This document shows, one piece after another, positions 1 through 9,969 of a DNA stretch of 64,000 nucleotides (the first letter of the stretch is position 1; every line of letters starts with the position of its first letter). The DNA is taken from assembly GCF_963576615.1 (NCBI RefSeq), contig NC_088717.1:35853802-35917801 (forward strand). The letters are read 5' to 3'. Origin of the DNA: Watersipora subatra (taxonomy: Eukaryota; Bryozoa; Gymnolaemata; Cheilostomatida; Watersiporidae). The notes under the pieces are model-generated. The model saw only the letters and a list, made by a program, of their open reading frames with translations. It had not been told where the DNA came from and ran no database searches. The position numbers and the translations under genes were made by a program.

Positions 1-729
1 CTCTGACATCATTATTCTGCCTGACTGAGCACGGCCCGGCTCGGCTTAGCTCAGCCCTAGGCTCAGCTCTCAGTGGATCACATTCCACAACAATACCACA
101 ATTATGATCAAGACAACTTTAATTATTATTAAACACTTTATGAATATAAAGGTTATCTTACCACTGTTGTCGTAATTACCAAACATCATTAAGAAAATTA
201 GTTAATATAAATAGAAGTTACCGAGTCACCGTAAAAAGTGAAATTGCATGTCCTGTCAAATAGAAAATTTTTTCTCAACTGACAAGCTCTTCATAAATAT
301 AATTCAATCCTAATAATAACAAATCAGGCCTAGGTTTTTCGAGACTCTCAGAAAGCTAGTCTTAGTGTAACAGCAGACTATTGCGGGGACAGGGTAACCA
401 ACCAGTAGTTGAAGGTTCACGACCAGCAAGCTACAAACTGAATCTCATTGACTCCCTAAATCCAGAAATCCATAACAATACAATACATCCAGTTATCCTA
501 CTAAAATCCCTATTAATAAATATTCGAACAAGTAAAATGTAAATCCTTTTATTATTTGCCCTCATGGTAACAATGAACTATTACAATCATGAGAGAGCAG
601 AGATTTAACAGATCTGCTGACATTCGCTGACCTCAATGCAGTAGCTGTACTATACCTGGTAGTGTGTAGCAGTATGGCTGAGTGTAGCAAGAGCATGGGT
701 CAAGGCACGTCTTTCTCGGTCGCTAGCAG
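1..729. other. No gene recognised; left edge
   Basis: No coding region or RNA gene could be supported here. The first ~55 bases are GC-rich and built from repeated GGCTC/GCTCAG words, unlike the AT-rich sequence that follows, and may be the cut end of a repeat that begins outside the window. The remainder is AT-rich intergenic sequence. Confidence 0.5.
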
Positions 730-1765
730 TAGAGATGCCCCGATTCTAATTTCACCAGCCGATTCAGATACCGATTCGATATACCGATTCTCGTTGACAA
801 ATAATCCGATTCAGATACCGGTTCAGATCTTTTGGGGTGCATAGATAATTGTTAATTTTATTATGTAAATATAATGCAAAGAAAATATAAATATTGATGT
901 ATTATTTGTTTGTATTTATGGAAAAAAAGACATACATGTATATACATATCACATACTGCCATACCGTGAATCCAGTAACAAAACAGTCCATGGTTCTTGA
1001 AATCTGTTATTAATAATGGTAATTACTGTAAGTGGTACAGCTTTATCTGTGATAATTAAGTCTTTCTTCTACTGCTGAATGAACTGCTGCGCCTGTACTG
1101 TTTAGAGCAAATAAATGTTTCGTTTAATTACCATTAGTGATTCAATTATCTCAGTGAGACGTCTTTATCTTCTATCACTATCGATGTAGCCAGTAGTACT
1201 GAAGAAGGACTCACTTGCCACAGATGATGGAGGACAGGCTAAATACCGATAAGCCACTGAGGTTATTTTATGCGATACAAATGATACATCATATAGTTAG
1301 AATTAAGAGAGAGATAAATAACTTTATGCATCAGCTGCTCAAATTACTTTTGTAATGCTAGTAAATAGAAACATTACACCGCATTCTTGTTTCTCATGAT
1401 TGTTCTTTTGCTCGTGATTGGCTGCAATAAATCATATCGCTGTAATTGGGAAATACCGCACTTTGTGATTACGTCCTGACTAAAGCCAAAATATTCCTCA
1501 GCTGTGTGGATGTTTATTAGGCTATAGACATGAAATAGATTGTGTGACAGGCTCGGAATTCATTAGGTAAAAAGAAGGAACTTGCAGCTGATGATTTGTT
1601 ATTAGTGTAGCAGGCTAAAATACGGTTTTCTGCTAAATAGTTGACCTGTAAAAAGTATCTGAAGTTTCCGATTTTTTAAGAAAAGATCGGCCGATACCGA
1701 TTCAGATACGTAACACCCATATCGGCACCGATACCGATTCCGAAATTAGCATCGGGGCAACTCTA
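730..1765. mobile_element. Non-autonomous hAT-type element with perfect 8-bp target duplication
   Basis: A 1,036-bp element is bounded by the perfect direct repeat gctagcag (722-729 and 1766-1773). The ends are inverted repeats: left TAGAGATGCCCCGATTCTAA, right (reverse complement) TAGAGTTGCCCCGATGCTAA. Subterminal regions on both sides carry the repeated word ATACCGATTC. Eight-base duplications with short TIRs are the hAT signature. The only coding trace is a hAT C-terminal fragment on the minus strand at 1165-1257, so this is a deletion derivative that would need a transposase from elsewhere. Confidence 0.85.
1165..1257 (-). pseudogene. hAT transposase C-terminal dimerisation-domain remnant
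   Basis: The minus strand encodes about 30 residues ending in a TAA stop at 1165-1167. They contain YRYLACPPSS followed by VASESFFSTGYI. This matches the hAT dimerisation-domain pattern, in which a small-residue/E/FFS motif lies near the C-terminus. No longer frame connects to it, so the rest of the transposase has been lost. It lies inside a TIR-bounded hAT element and supports that classification independently of the 8-bp duplication. Confidence 0.7.
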
Positions 1766-4067
1766 GCTAGCAGATTAAAGAGAGCGAGCTTGAGTGTCTT
1801 AAATCATCTTGTCTCGCTGTGTCACACTTCTGGGACTACCACAGCAGCTATCAGTTTCTTTGGCTGTTTCTGACAGCTGTATGCTACCATTAGCACTGAT
1901 ACCATCTTCTACTACAGACTGCAATAGCAAAAAGGTACTACATTTGTCTGTGAAACGTACACAGCGTGCAAGTGGGTTTAAGCCTTTTTCAGCCATGCCA
2001 CTGTTTTGTTCTTGTGGTATAGTCTGTCGAAATCATTGTCAATAGCTTCGTGTTAATGTTTAGCTCTGTTCTTAACCGAAACTTTATAGTCATTTTGTGA
2101 CGGTGAAACAGTATTATATTCTGTCTAGGACAACTGCATGTGTGTGGAATCTATGTTAGCGACTGAACTTAACATAATGAGCACATAGCCAAGCGCTTAT
2201 ATTGTTTGCAGGTGACCTGTCTGTGTGGCCTGCAAGCCAAGTCATTAGTGGTAATTCTCTTGTTGGCGGAAACTCGCTCTGTTTCAATGAAGTGGATAAT
2301 CCACATTTGGAGTTGTGCACGTGTTACGTTATCGTGTGATGAGTGTTTAAATGAACATTGGCTTATTACAGATTAATGCAGGCGTCTTTTAAAAAAGATA
2401 ATGATTTTATGCCACGTCATAGCGGCTCACTCATAACTAATCAAATTATGACAACTGACAACTATGACTAAAGATCTGATGATTCACTTGAATCAGACAC
2501 ACTATCCTCTAGTTGATAGGAATTCTGGATAACGATTTTACTCAAAAGCATAAGTGTAATAAAGTAGAGTTGGGTCTCAGTGAAATGTTAAGCTTATGGG
2601 TGTACCTTTGCATGGCTCTAACATATAACAAAATAGACTTAGATATTGAAAAAAGTGAAGATGTTGACGAGCATTACCGTAATGATAATCTTACAGCATA
2701 GTCTGTCTGTCTGTCGGACTATCGGTCTAGCACTCAGTCTCATGGTAGAAAGTATTGTTATCATTTTATGTCATCACCTTTTATTAACGTTTAGTACTTA
2801 CTTGAGAGTAAGTCTTATAACATCTGCTCCTGACACTTACCTAGAGCTCCTTGAACTAGTGGTGAGGTGAGAAAGTTGTGGAGTTGTAATATTATATCGG
2901 AATCATTGCAACATTTCTGAGAACTTACGCTGCAAGTTTTGTCAAGATGGCTGGTTTTGTTTAGACTGACTGATATGATACGAGTAGAATAACTCATATC
3001 CATTTATTCATTACTATTCCCAGCAGTGCCGGGTTGCTTATCACATAATTAGTGAGATTCGGAGTTGCCGCTCCATGATTATATTGTTGGCCTAGTGACA
3101 GACAACTCACCCTTGACAAGACAGTATAATAACAAGTGCATTTCTTTTCCTTGGGCAGTCTATACCGAGCTACTGAACAGACTACCCCTCAGAAAACATT
3201 ATACCTTTACTTACTGTTAACGACAACCAGGAACATGTAATTCTATAGTATACTAACCTAATATTAGCACTTACCCTAGTTATATAGAGGGAAGTGTTAA
3301 GGAGCGGAGAGTGAGATATCTAGTGGTGAGCTAGAAGATAGTTTCCAAGAAAGACAGACACTTGGCCACATGAAACCACAACTATTATAGAAAAGGACAT
3401 TAACTATATGCAGTAGTAGTCTTCCAAGCCACACAGACACTCGCCACAGAGAGAGACATATATTCGTCAAACCATATTCACGGCAAGGACAAAGGACATC
3501 GCTGGGTCGTGTTCTACACATAATACAAGAGGTATGACTATTAGTTAAATAGAAACTGAACATTTGAGTTATATCATGACTTCAGAAAAAAGCCTCACTG
3601 CCTGTATTATGGGCTTAAACTTATAGTAAAATGGTGGTCATTTGATAACTTACAGTGTATTTTCAGAATATTGCTACAGAATTATGATATAGCAAGCATC
3701 ATTTGCACAAATTTTATACAAAATCATTCCTGGATACTCCAAGAATGGGGCCAAAGAATAACAACTTCAACTCAAATGATCCAAAGATAGGCCTAAAAAA
3801 GTTCATTAATGCACATTTTTGTATTACTAACAGCAATATATTTATACTGCACTTACTCATTATCCTCTCATTCAAAAACAAACTACGATACCCTAGCACA
3901 ATGGCTCCTTCGAACAATGTAAAAGAGGCATTCAATAAAGTGTGGTGCTGTATTTTGGAACCTACAGTAGCGCTCTATTAGAGGTGGCATTCAAAGAGAG
4001 GAGGCATTCAAGTAGAGGCGGGGTTCATGTACAGGTTTTACGGTGTGTTCGTTCATCAATTGTATTA
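1766..4067. other. No gene recognised
   Basis: About 2.3 kb with only short open frames on either strand, none resembling a known family. A 65-codon minus-strand frame at 1799-1996 has a rather coding-like composition but no recognisable motif. I see no TIR pair, tandem array or RNA gene. Confidence 0.5.
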
Positions 4068-4208
4068 TCTACTATATAAACGGCAATCGTTGTCTGTCTG
4101 TGTGCGTGTTTGATTGAGTGTTTGCCTTATAGAGTACCGTACTTTTCGAACTATTACCCGTGACTAGGTATCTAGAGCGCATTAACGGGAATCTCCGGTA
4201 GTACGCGC
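4068..4208 (+). mobile_element. Possible Helitron-like 5' terminus
   Basis: The sequence starts TCTACTATATAAACGGCAAT directly after an A. It reads like the 5' end of a dispersed repeat, and a start in TC after A is what Helitron ends look like. A possible matching 3' end lies at 6911-6936. Another TIR element starts at 4209, so the two ends may not belong to one copy. The identification rests on recall of a widespread terminal motif and is weak. Confidence 0.3.
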
Positions 4209-4415
4209 CATAGAGTTATCTCCCCCTAGAGTGATAAATGTGCATTCAACAACACGAGCGTTTCCGGTGCCAACAAGGAGCGTTTAGGCCACGCCCCTTT
4301 TTTGTGCTAGTCACTCGTAGTGATTGACAGAACAATAACATCAGCCATGAGAATGATCATGAATTTGCACAGTTAAGATAGTAATTATTGCTCATATTAA
4401 AGAAATGATGATTAT

Positions 4416-5940
4416 CCCACGACCACACGAGCGGAAGTGTGGGAGTTTTTATGATAAATGCATGTGCACACAACTTACGAAAATTATTCATCAACAATGA
4501 GACGAACCCTCGTCAAGAAATTTCATCAAAAAATTTAAGCATCGGAATTTAAAGTCGTTAAAGTATAATAACGATACAAAACACATTTAAACCTATTTAA
4601 ATATGTTACCAAGTCTTTGTAAACCTACGATAATATCTTAAAACTTACCCATCTGATCGGATTATACACAAATAGACAGATTAATTTGAACGAAAATTGC
4701 CACAAAAAGCTTGAAAAGCTCGGTTTAATAAAAGTTAAGACCGAAAATTGAAACGCCAATAAAGCCGTGCGACCGATTGTAGAACTATTTAGCAGTGCGC
4801 ATTTCACGAGTATACCGTGCTCATTTCATCAGTCTATGGCATTTTTTACTTGTAATCAAATTTATTCGAAGGTTTCTGTAATAAACGTAGACCGTTTGAG
4901 GGGTAGACCGATTTACAGGTACGAAATTGTGGTACACAGTTTATCAGCCAGTGTTTTTTGTCCAATCACCGAAGGTTTCATTATTTGAAACGTTAGCCGA
5001 AATTCTTTACAACTTATGTACAAGCTAGGGCCGAACTACAATGCCTCTTCATGACGAGAACATTTTTTATTTTGCTACAGTTTTATACGCGTGAATGCTC
5101 TTATTCGCTTTCTGTTAAAGATCGCTTATCAAAACCATTCTACATTCAACGCAACCAACTTTCAAACTGTGTATAGTACACAGTAGCTTGCCATTTTACT
5201 TCTAATTTTGCATTTCAGAGTTATAATAAACATATTTCTTTATTGTTGTTGAATTACATACATTACAGTAAATTAGGCCTACAGCTTTATAACACTTTTA
5301 TAACAGCTTTTATTTTGCTGCAGTTTGCAGAAATCTTCGAGACGCATGAATGCTCATAGGTTTTCTATTATTGCTGTATTACTATATTAACAATATTGGT
5401 TATTTTAATAATATCAGTGCATTTTACTTATAATATTGGCCAAAATTGCATTTCTCCTATTGCAAGGGAGAGATATAAACGTGTAATTTTTTTTTTTCAT
5501 TGTTGTTGTTTGTCATGACCAAACACTTTTTAAATAAATTTTCTGAAAACCTATATAAATACCACAACTTCTCGATATTGCTACCTATTACGTTTTGAAT
5601 TGTAAACAAAATTGTGTATTGTTTTTCTATTATTACTATATTAATAAAATTGATTATTCTAAGAATATCAGTGCATTTTACTTCTAATATTGGCCAATAT
5701 TGCATTTCTCCTATTGCAGGGGGAAAATATAAACATCTTTTCCATTCATTATTGCTTATTGTTGTATATAATAACACCCACACCCAGTACATTACAGCTA
5801 CCATTGCAGTTATCCTATTGCACTGCAGAGCCATTTGATTGCTAATATTGCATTTCTCAACCATCAGTACCCTTTATTTTTTTGCCAATATCTCTGGCCA
5901 TCTCTTTGGTCGTGGGCTGTATGACACTGGAATTTCTAGT
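4416..5940. mobile_element. Secondary insertion within a TIR; carries left arm of the large inverted repeat
   Basis: This 1.5-kb block separates the two halves of a TIR that is continuous in the sister copy at 29518. Its right ~813 bp (5128-5940) recurs inverted at 7386-8199. Its left edge contains CCCACGACCA and its right part TGGTCGTGGG, a possible short inverted terminus, although the right boundary extends about 30 bases past that motif. No coding function was recognised; the ORFs in it are mirrored in the inverted copy and have no family resemblance. Confidence 0.5.
5128..5940. repeat. Left arm of ~813-bp inverted repeat
   Basis: Reverse complement of 7386-8199 with few mismatches seen by eye; 74-codon frames in the two arms translate almost identically on opposite strands. 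The spacer is about 1.45 kb. The arms begin near the AT(G)ATCAAAACC motif and end at the word ACTAGAAATTCCAG. Confidence 0.85.
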
Positions 5941-6078
5941 AGTTTATTACTCTAATATATGCTTATTATTCAAAGCAATTCAATACCTACATGCCTTGCA
6001 AAGACACTGAATAGACAGTGTTAAGTAAGTGAGTTAATGCAATCAGTAGATAGATACTCAGATACTGCATCCCAATAC

Positions 6079-6117
6079 ATATATATATACATTTATATAT
6101 ATATATATATATATATT
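6079..6117. repeat. (TA)n microsatellite
   Basis: An almost pure TA dinucleotide run with one interruption (a short CATTT). The reading frame across it is an artefact of the repeat. Confidence 0.9.
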
Positions 6118-6704
6118 ACTGGTGTTTATAAATTATCAGTCGTGAGAGAACTGATCTTTCCTTTCCCTTCCCCCCTCTACAATCAGCCTGTTGTGCTTTG
6201 TGATGTAGTGCTTTATCCTGATGTCAAGATATTTGCTGGCTACCATTCTCACAAGCTGGAGCCTATGTTCCAACTCCATCTCAACCAGCTCACATTGATG
6301 TGTAAAAAGCCTGGCTGGTTGATCCTCCATCAGGCTTTTGAACACCAATGCTTCTAGCTTAGCGACTACACACTTTTGAGTCAAAAACATAGGGTCCAGG
6401 AATGTGAGAATGACCTGCTCTAATATTTCACATATATAAAGATGTTGAAAGAGATACAGAATCAGTTATGAAATATTTGTGTCATCGACGCGTTGACAGA
6501 ACTAGAGCTATTGCAATAAATAAGTAATAGCTCTTGTTCTGTCAATGTCCTTTACAGAAACCTGTAGTGTCATGAGTTTTATATTGGTCGTTGAATAAAG
6601 AAAACGTTTTGCCTACTATGAACCATAAACAATATATTTATATAGATTTTGATGCTTACAATTGATTGCCTTGATGCATACTTTGAGGGTTGTTGATGCT
6701 TAAA

Positions 6705-6780
6705 AGGTCTAGAGCTTCGGGGCGCTACCCCGAACCCCGTTGGGGCTGCCACCGCCCCCCAAGCCCCCAGGTGTTCATAA
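6705..6780. repeat. GC-rich island in AT-rich repeat block
   Basis: About 75 bases with runs such as CCCCGAACCCCGTTGGGG and ACCGCCCCCCAAGCCCCC, in sharp contrast to the surrounding AT-rich sequence. It precedes a GGGCAACGCCGGGTA hairpin at 6911-6928 and may be the 3' region of the same degraded element. No gene or RNA structure was recognised. Confidence 0.5.
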
Positions 6781-6910
6781 CGAGTTGCCTAACATTTACA
6801 GTTCCAATTTGCAACCAGGGAATACAGTTTAAAAGTTAGAATGGTAAATGTTGTATACAGTATGTTATAATATGTAAAAATAAATTTTCTGTCCAAAGAC
6901 TTCTTTATTA

Positions 6911-6936
6911 CTTGGGCAACGCCGGGTAGTACAGCT
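6911..6936 (+). mobile_element. Possible Helitron-like 3' terminus with hairpin
   Basis: The word CTTGGGCAACGCCGGGTA folds as a short imperfect hairpin, followed by GTACAGCT. A GC hairpin a few bases before a CTRR-like end is how Helitron 3' ends look, though the final bases here are CTCA rather than CTAG. A related inverted motif (GTTGCCCGGGTA) occurs at about 50562-50573. Confidence 0.3.
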
Positions 6937-7385
6937 CATGGTTGATAGCAGTCAATTAGCTTTCCATCACACTAATGTAATACAACCCCAGTATGACCAT
7001 CTATCTTATCTATGAGTAACTGATTGCATTAACTCACTTACTTAACACTGTCTATTCAGTGTCTTTGCAAGTCATGTAAGTATTGAATTGCTTTAAATAA
7101 TAAGCATATATTAGGGTAATAAACTATAATCATCATTTCTTTAATATGAGCAATAATTACTATCTTAACTGTGCAAATTCATGATCATTCTCATGGCTGA
7201 TGTTATTGGCCGTTATGGTTCTGTCAATCACTACGAGTGACTAGCACAAAAAATGGGCATGGCCTAAACGCTCCTTGATGGCACCGGAAACTCTAGGGTA
7301 GTTATTACTCTAGGGGGAGATCACTCTATGGTACGCGCCTCTATACATAACCTATTCATCGTTTGCCCACAAAAATGACATAATA

Positions 7386-8199
7386 ACTAGAAATTCCAGT
7401 GTCATACAGCCCACGACCAAAGAGATGGCCAGAGATATTGGCAAAAAAATAAAGGGTACTGATGGTTGAGAAATGCAATATTAGCAATCAAATGGCTCTG
7501 CAGTGCAATAGGATAACTGCAATGGTAGCTGTAATGTACTGGGTGTGGGTGTTATTATATACAACAATAAGCAATAATGAATGAAAAAGATGTTTATATT
7601 TTCCCCCTGCAATAGGAGAAATGCAATATTGGCCAATATTAGAAGTAAAATGCACTGATATTCTTAGAATAATCAATTTTATTAATATAGTAATAATAGA
7701 AAAACGATACACAATTTTGTTTACAATTCAAAACGTAATAGGTAGCAATATCGAGAAGTTGTGGTATTTATATAGGTTTTTAGAAAATTTATTTAAAAAG
7801 TGTTTGGTCATGACAAACAACAACAATGAAAGGAAAATATTACACGTTTATATCTCTCCCTTGCAATAGGAGAAATGCAATTTTGACCAATATTATAAGT
7901 AAAATGCACTGATATTATTAAAATAACCAATATTGTTAATATAGTAATACAGCAATAATAGAAAACCTATGAGCGTTCATGCGTCTCGAAGATTTCTGCA
8001 AACTGCAGCAAAATAAAAGCTGTTATAAAAGTGTTATAAAGCTGTAGGCCTAATTTACTGTAATGTATGTAATTCAACAACAATAAAGAAATATGTTTAT
8101 TATAACTCTGAAATGCAAAATTAGAAGTAAAATGGCAAGCTACTGTGTACTATACACAGTTTGAAAGTTGGTTGCGTTTAATGTAGAATGGTTTTGATC
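7386..8199. repeat. Right arm of ~813-bp inverted repeat
   Basis: Inverted copy of 5128-5940. It lies outside the right end (7330) of the element that contains the left arm, so it is either a second inserted copy in opposite orientation or the product of a rearrangement. Confidence 0.85.
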
Positions 8200-8200
8200 A

Positions 8201-8905
8201 GAGCCGTATAGTTTCACAGAGTCCCGCGACTAACAGAAGCGTATACGGGATCTCGCTCGATTCCAAACAAACAGGCCACGCCTACTATTTTTATATAAGA
8301 TATAATGGAGAGGTCGCAACATTAATCAACAAAAACTACTCCCATTAGCAGTCACTTTGAAATTGATTGTTGTATCATGAACCATTTGAAAGAAAACAAA
8401 ATTTCCTACAAAAAGGTGCTAATAACGTTTTTGTAAAAACGTAAAGTAAATGCAAAAAAGAGCGGTATTGAGAGCGAGGTATGAATATTCCATTATATAT
8501 CAGTATGTCGATCGGGTTTGTTTGGAATCAGACGTTTTTGTTTCCGGTTTTGGTGGCGAGACTTTTTAAAGCTATATAACTCTGACAGTGCAGAGCTGTA
8601 TAACTTCACAGAGTTTTGCTGCTAACGGATGCGCATATCGAAGCTCGCACGGCTCCAAGCAAACAAGCCGCGCCCACTATTGTTTTATATAAATTATAAT
8701 GGAGATGCCGCAACACTAACCAACAAAAATTACTCCCATTGGCAGTCCCTTTGAAATTGATTATTGTATCATACACCATTTGAAAAAGGACAAAATTCTA
8801 TACAAGAAACGACCAATGATTTTTTGTAATAAAGTAAAGTAAATGCAAAAGAGTGAGATGTTGAGAGCGAGGTAAGAATATTCCATTAGAGATCAGTATG
8901 TGAGT
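8201..8905. repeat. Two diverged direct copies of a ~310-bp unit
   Basis: Copy 1 (about 8201-8510) and copy 2 (about 8592-8905) share an ordered series of words: CTGTATA/CCGTATA, CTTCACAGAGT, CGCC..ACTATT, TATAATGGAGA, ACTCCCATT, GAAATTGATT and GAATATTCCATTA. The offset is ~391 bp. Mismatches are frequent, so the duplication is old. Confidence 0.7.
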
Positions 8906-8984
8906 TATATAAGGTAACCATTTTTGTGCTGATCCTTGGTAAGATCCTTCTAGAGTTATCTCGATGTACGCGGTTTCGAATTAT

Positions 8985-9013
8985 AGATATATATATATAT
9001 ATATATATATATA
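8985..9013. repeat. (TA)n microsatellite
   Basis: A pure TA run of about 28 bases at the end of the duplicated block. Confidence 0.9.
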
Positions 9014-9342
9014 ACTCTAGCACAATAATAAAACTCAATTCGATTTCTTAATGAACAAAGTAGTAAACTTATAATTAAAATTTATATTGATTAAAAAAGA
9101 ACTAAATATTTTACTGATTTCTTCTCAAAAACAGTACTTTTTACCCAAAAACAAAAACCGTTTACTACCCGTTGCCTAGCAACATCTGTACAGCGACTCA
9201 AAGTAAAATTATTTATTTGCATTTTGTGCATGCACGGATTTTGAGCATTTTTTTTTTATTAATTTCGTATCTTTTCTTTCATCACTGTGATTTTCCACAC
9301 TTGTGATTCCTTGCTTTTAGTAAATTTTTACTTTGCCAATTA

Positions 9343-9440
9343 ACACAGATGATTATTAGTTGGCAGCCGGAACGGCCACGGTCGGGGTATGCTTGTCAGT
9401 CCGACCGTTGGCGTTCCGGCTGCCAACTAATAACCCTCTG
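9343..9440. mobile_element. 98-bp hairpin MITE, hAT-like termini, perfect 9-bp duplication
   Basis: The element is almost all stem. Left CAGATGATTATTAGTTGGCA and right (reverse complement) CAGAGGGTTATTAGTTGGCA continue through CCGGAACG and CGGTCGG to a short loop. It is flanked by the perfect direct repeat tgccaatta (9334-9342, 9441-9449). The CAG start suggests hAT, although the duplication is one base longer than the hAT norm. The small ORF in it is a shadow of the palindrome. Confidence 0.75.
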
Positions 9441-9449
9441 TGCCAATTA

Positions 9450-9969
9450 GCAAATTGTTTTATGATAACATTGTTCTATTATATGGCCATATATGACATG
9501 AGTCATGCAATTGGAAACATTGTGAAAAATATACGTTTTTAAATTTAGAATTTTATTATCGGTTTAACATTATAATATTGCCAGGATATTCTCGCTAGTT
9601 TGGTATCCAGCAGTTCTTGAAATGGAATGGGTATTCTCCTAGACACGGGCACTCAATAGTTACTCCTTCTCTTGCCGGGGATAACTGCCGGATGCCCGTG
9701 GTTATAGCATAATAATGGTCTAGTAACTAACAAGGTAAGCCTACTACGTAGCTAGACACTCAGGATCCACTCCCTTGGTCCAAGCAGTTGTCGCACAGCA
9801 GTTGTTGGTACCACAGTCAACTAAGCGCAACAACTAGTAGTAATTAGGGCTCTCAAATAATTAGTTGCGCTTAGGTGTCAGTGGCTAGCTGTTACCTTCG
9901 TCTCATCGTAAGGGCCGTAGGCCTGTTGTTATGTTATCATATCAGTCTTGTTCTCGGGTTGTTAGGCCT
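9450..9969. other. No gene recognised; short hairpins only
   Basis: Contains an 11-bp inverted pair CTAAGCGCAAC / GTTGCGCTTAG (about 9822-9874) and a CACGGGCA / TGCCCGTG pair (about 9646-9702). Neither has detectable flanking duplications. No coding sequence was recognised. Confidence 0.45.

Larger units (their letters stand above)
4209..7330. mobile_element. CATAGAGTTATC-type TIR element, interrupted by a second element
   Basis: The 3.1-kb element begins CATAGAGTTATCTCCCCC, ends with the inverted copy, and is flanked by the perfect 8-bp duplication gtacgcgc (4201-4208 and 7331-7338). Its right TIR runs continuously from about 7019 to 7330. The matching left TIR is split: 4209-4415 and 5941-6046 together match the right TIR, and 4416-5940 is extra. 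The same TIR is present, uninterrupted, at both ends of the element at 29518-30975, which proves the left TIR was broken by a later insertion. No transposase reading frame is visible, so the element is non-autonomous. Confidence 0.75.

Noticed and set aside
3297..3563. 88-aa Cys/Ser-rich minus-strand frame
   Set aside because: No recognisable motif, no splice partners, and the frame is the sort expected by chance.
5457..5864. 135-aa minus-strand frame
   Set aside because: Mirrored in the inverted arm at 7.4-7.9 kb, low-complexity and hydrophobic from AT-rich sequence, with no motif.
9343..9440. Terminal repeat of the large KDZ element
   Set aside because: The palindrome has its own perfect 9-bp duplication on both sides, so it is a complete small insertion.
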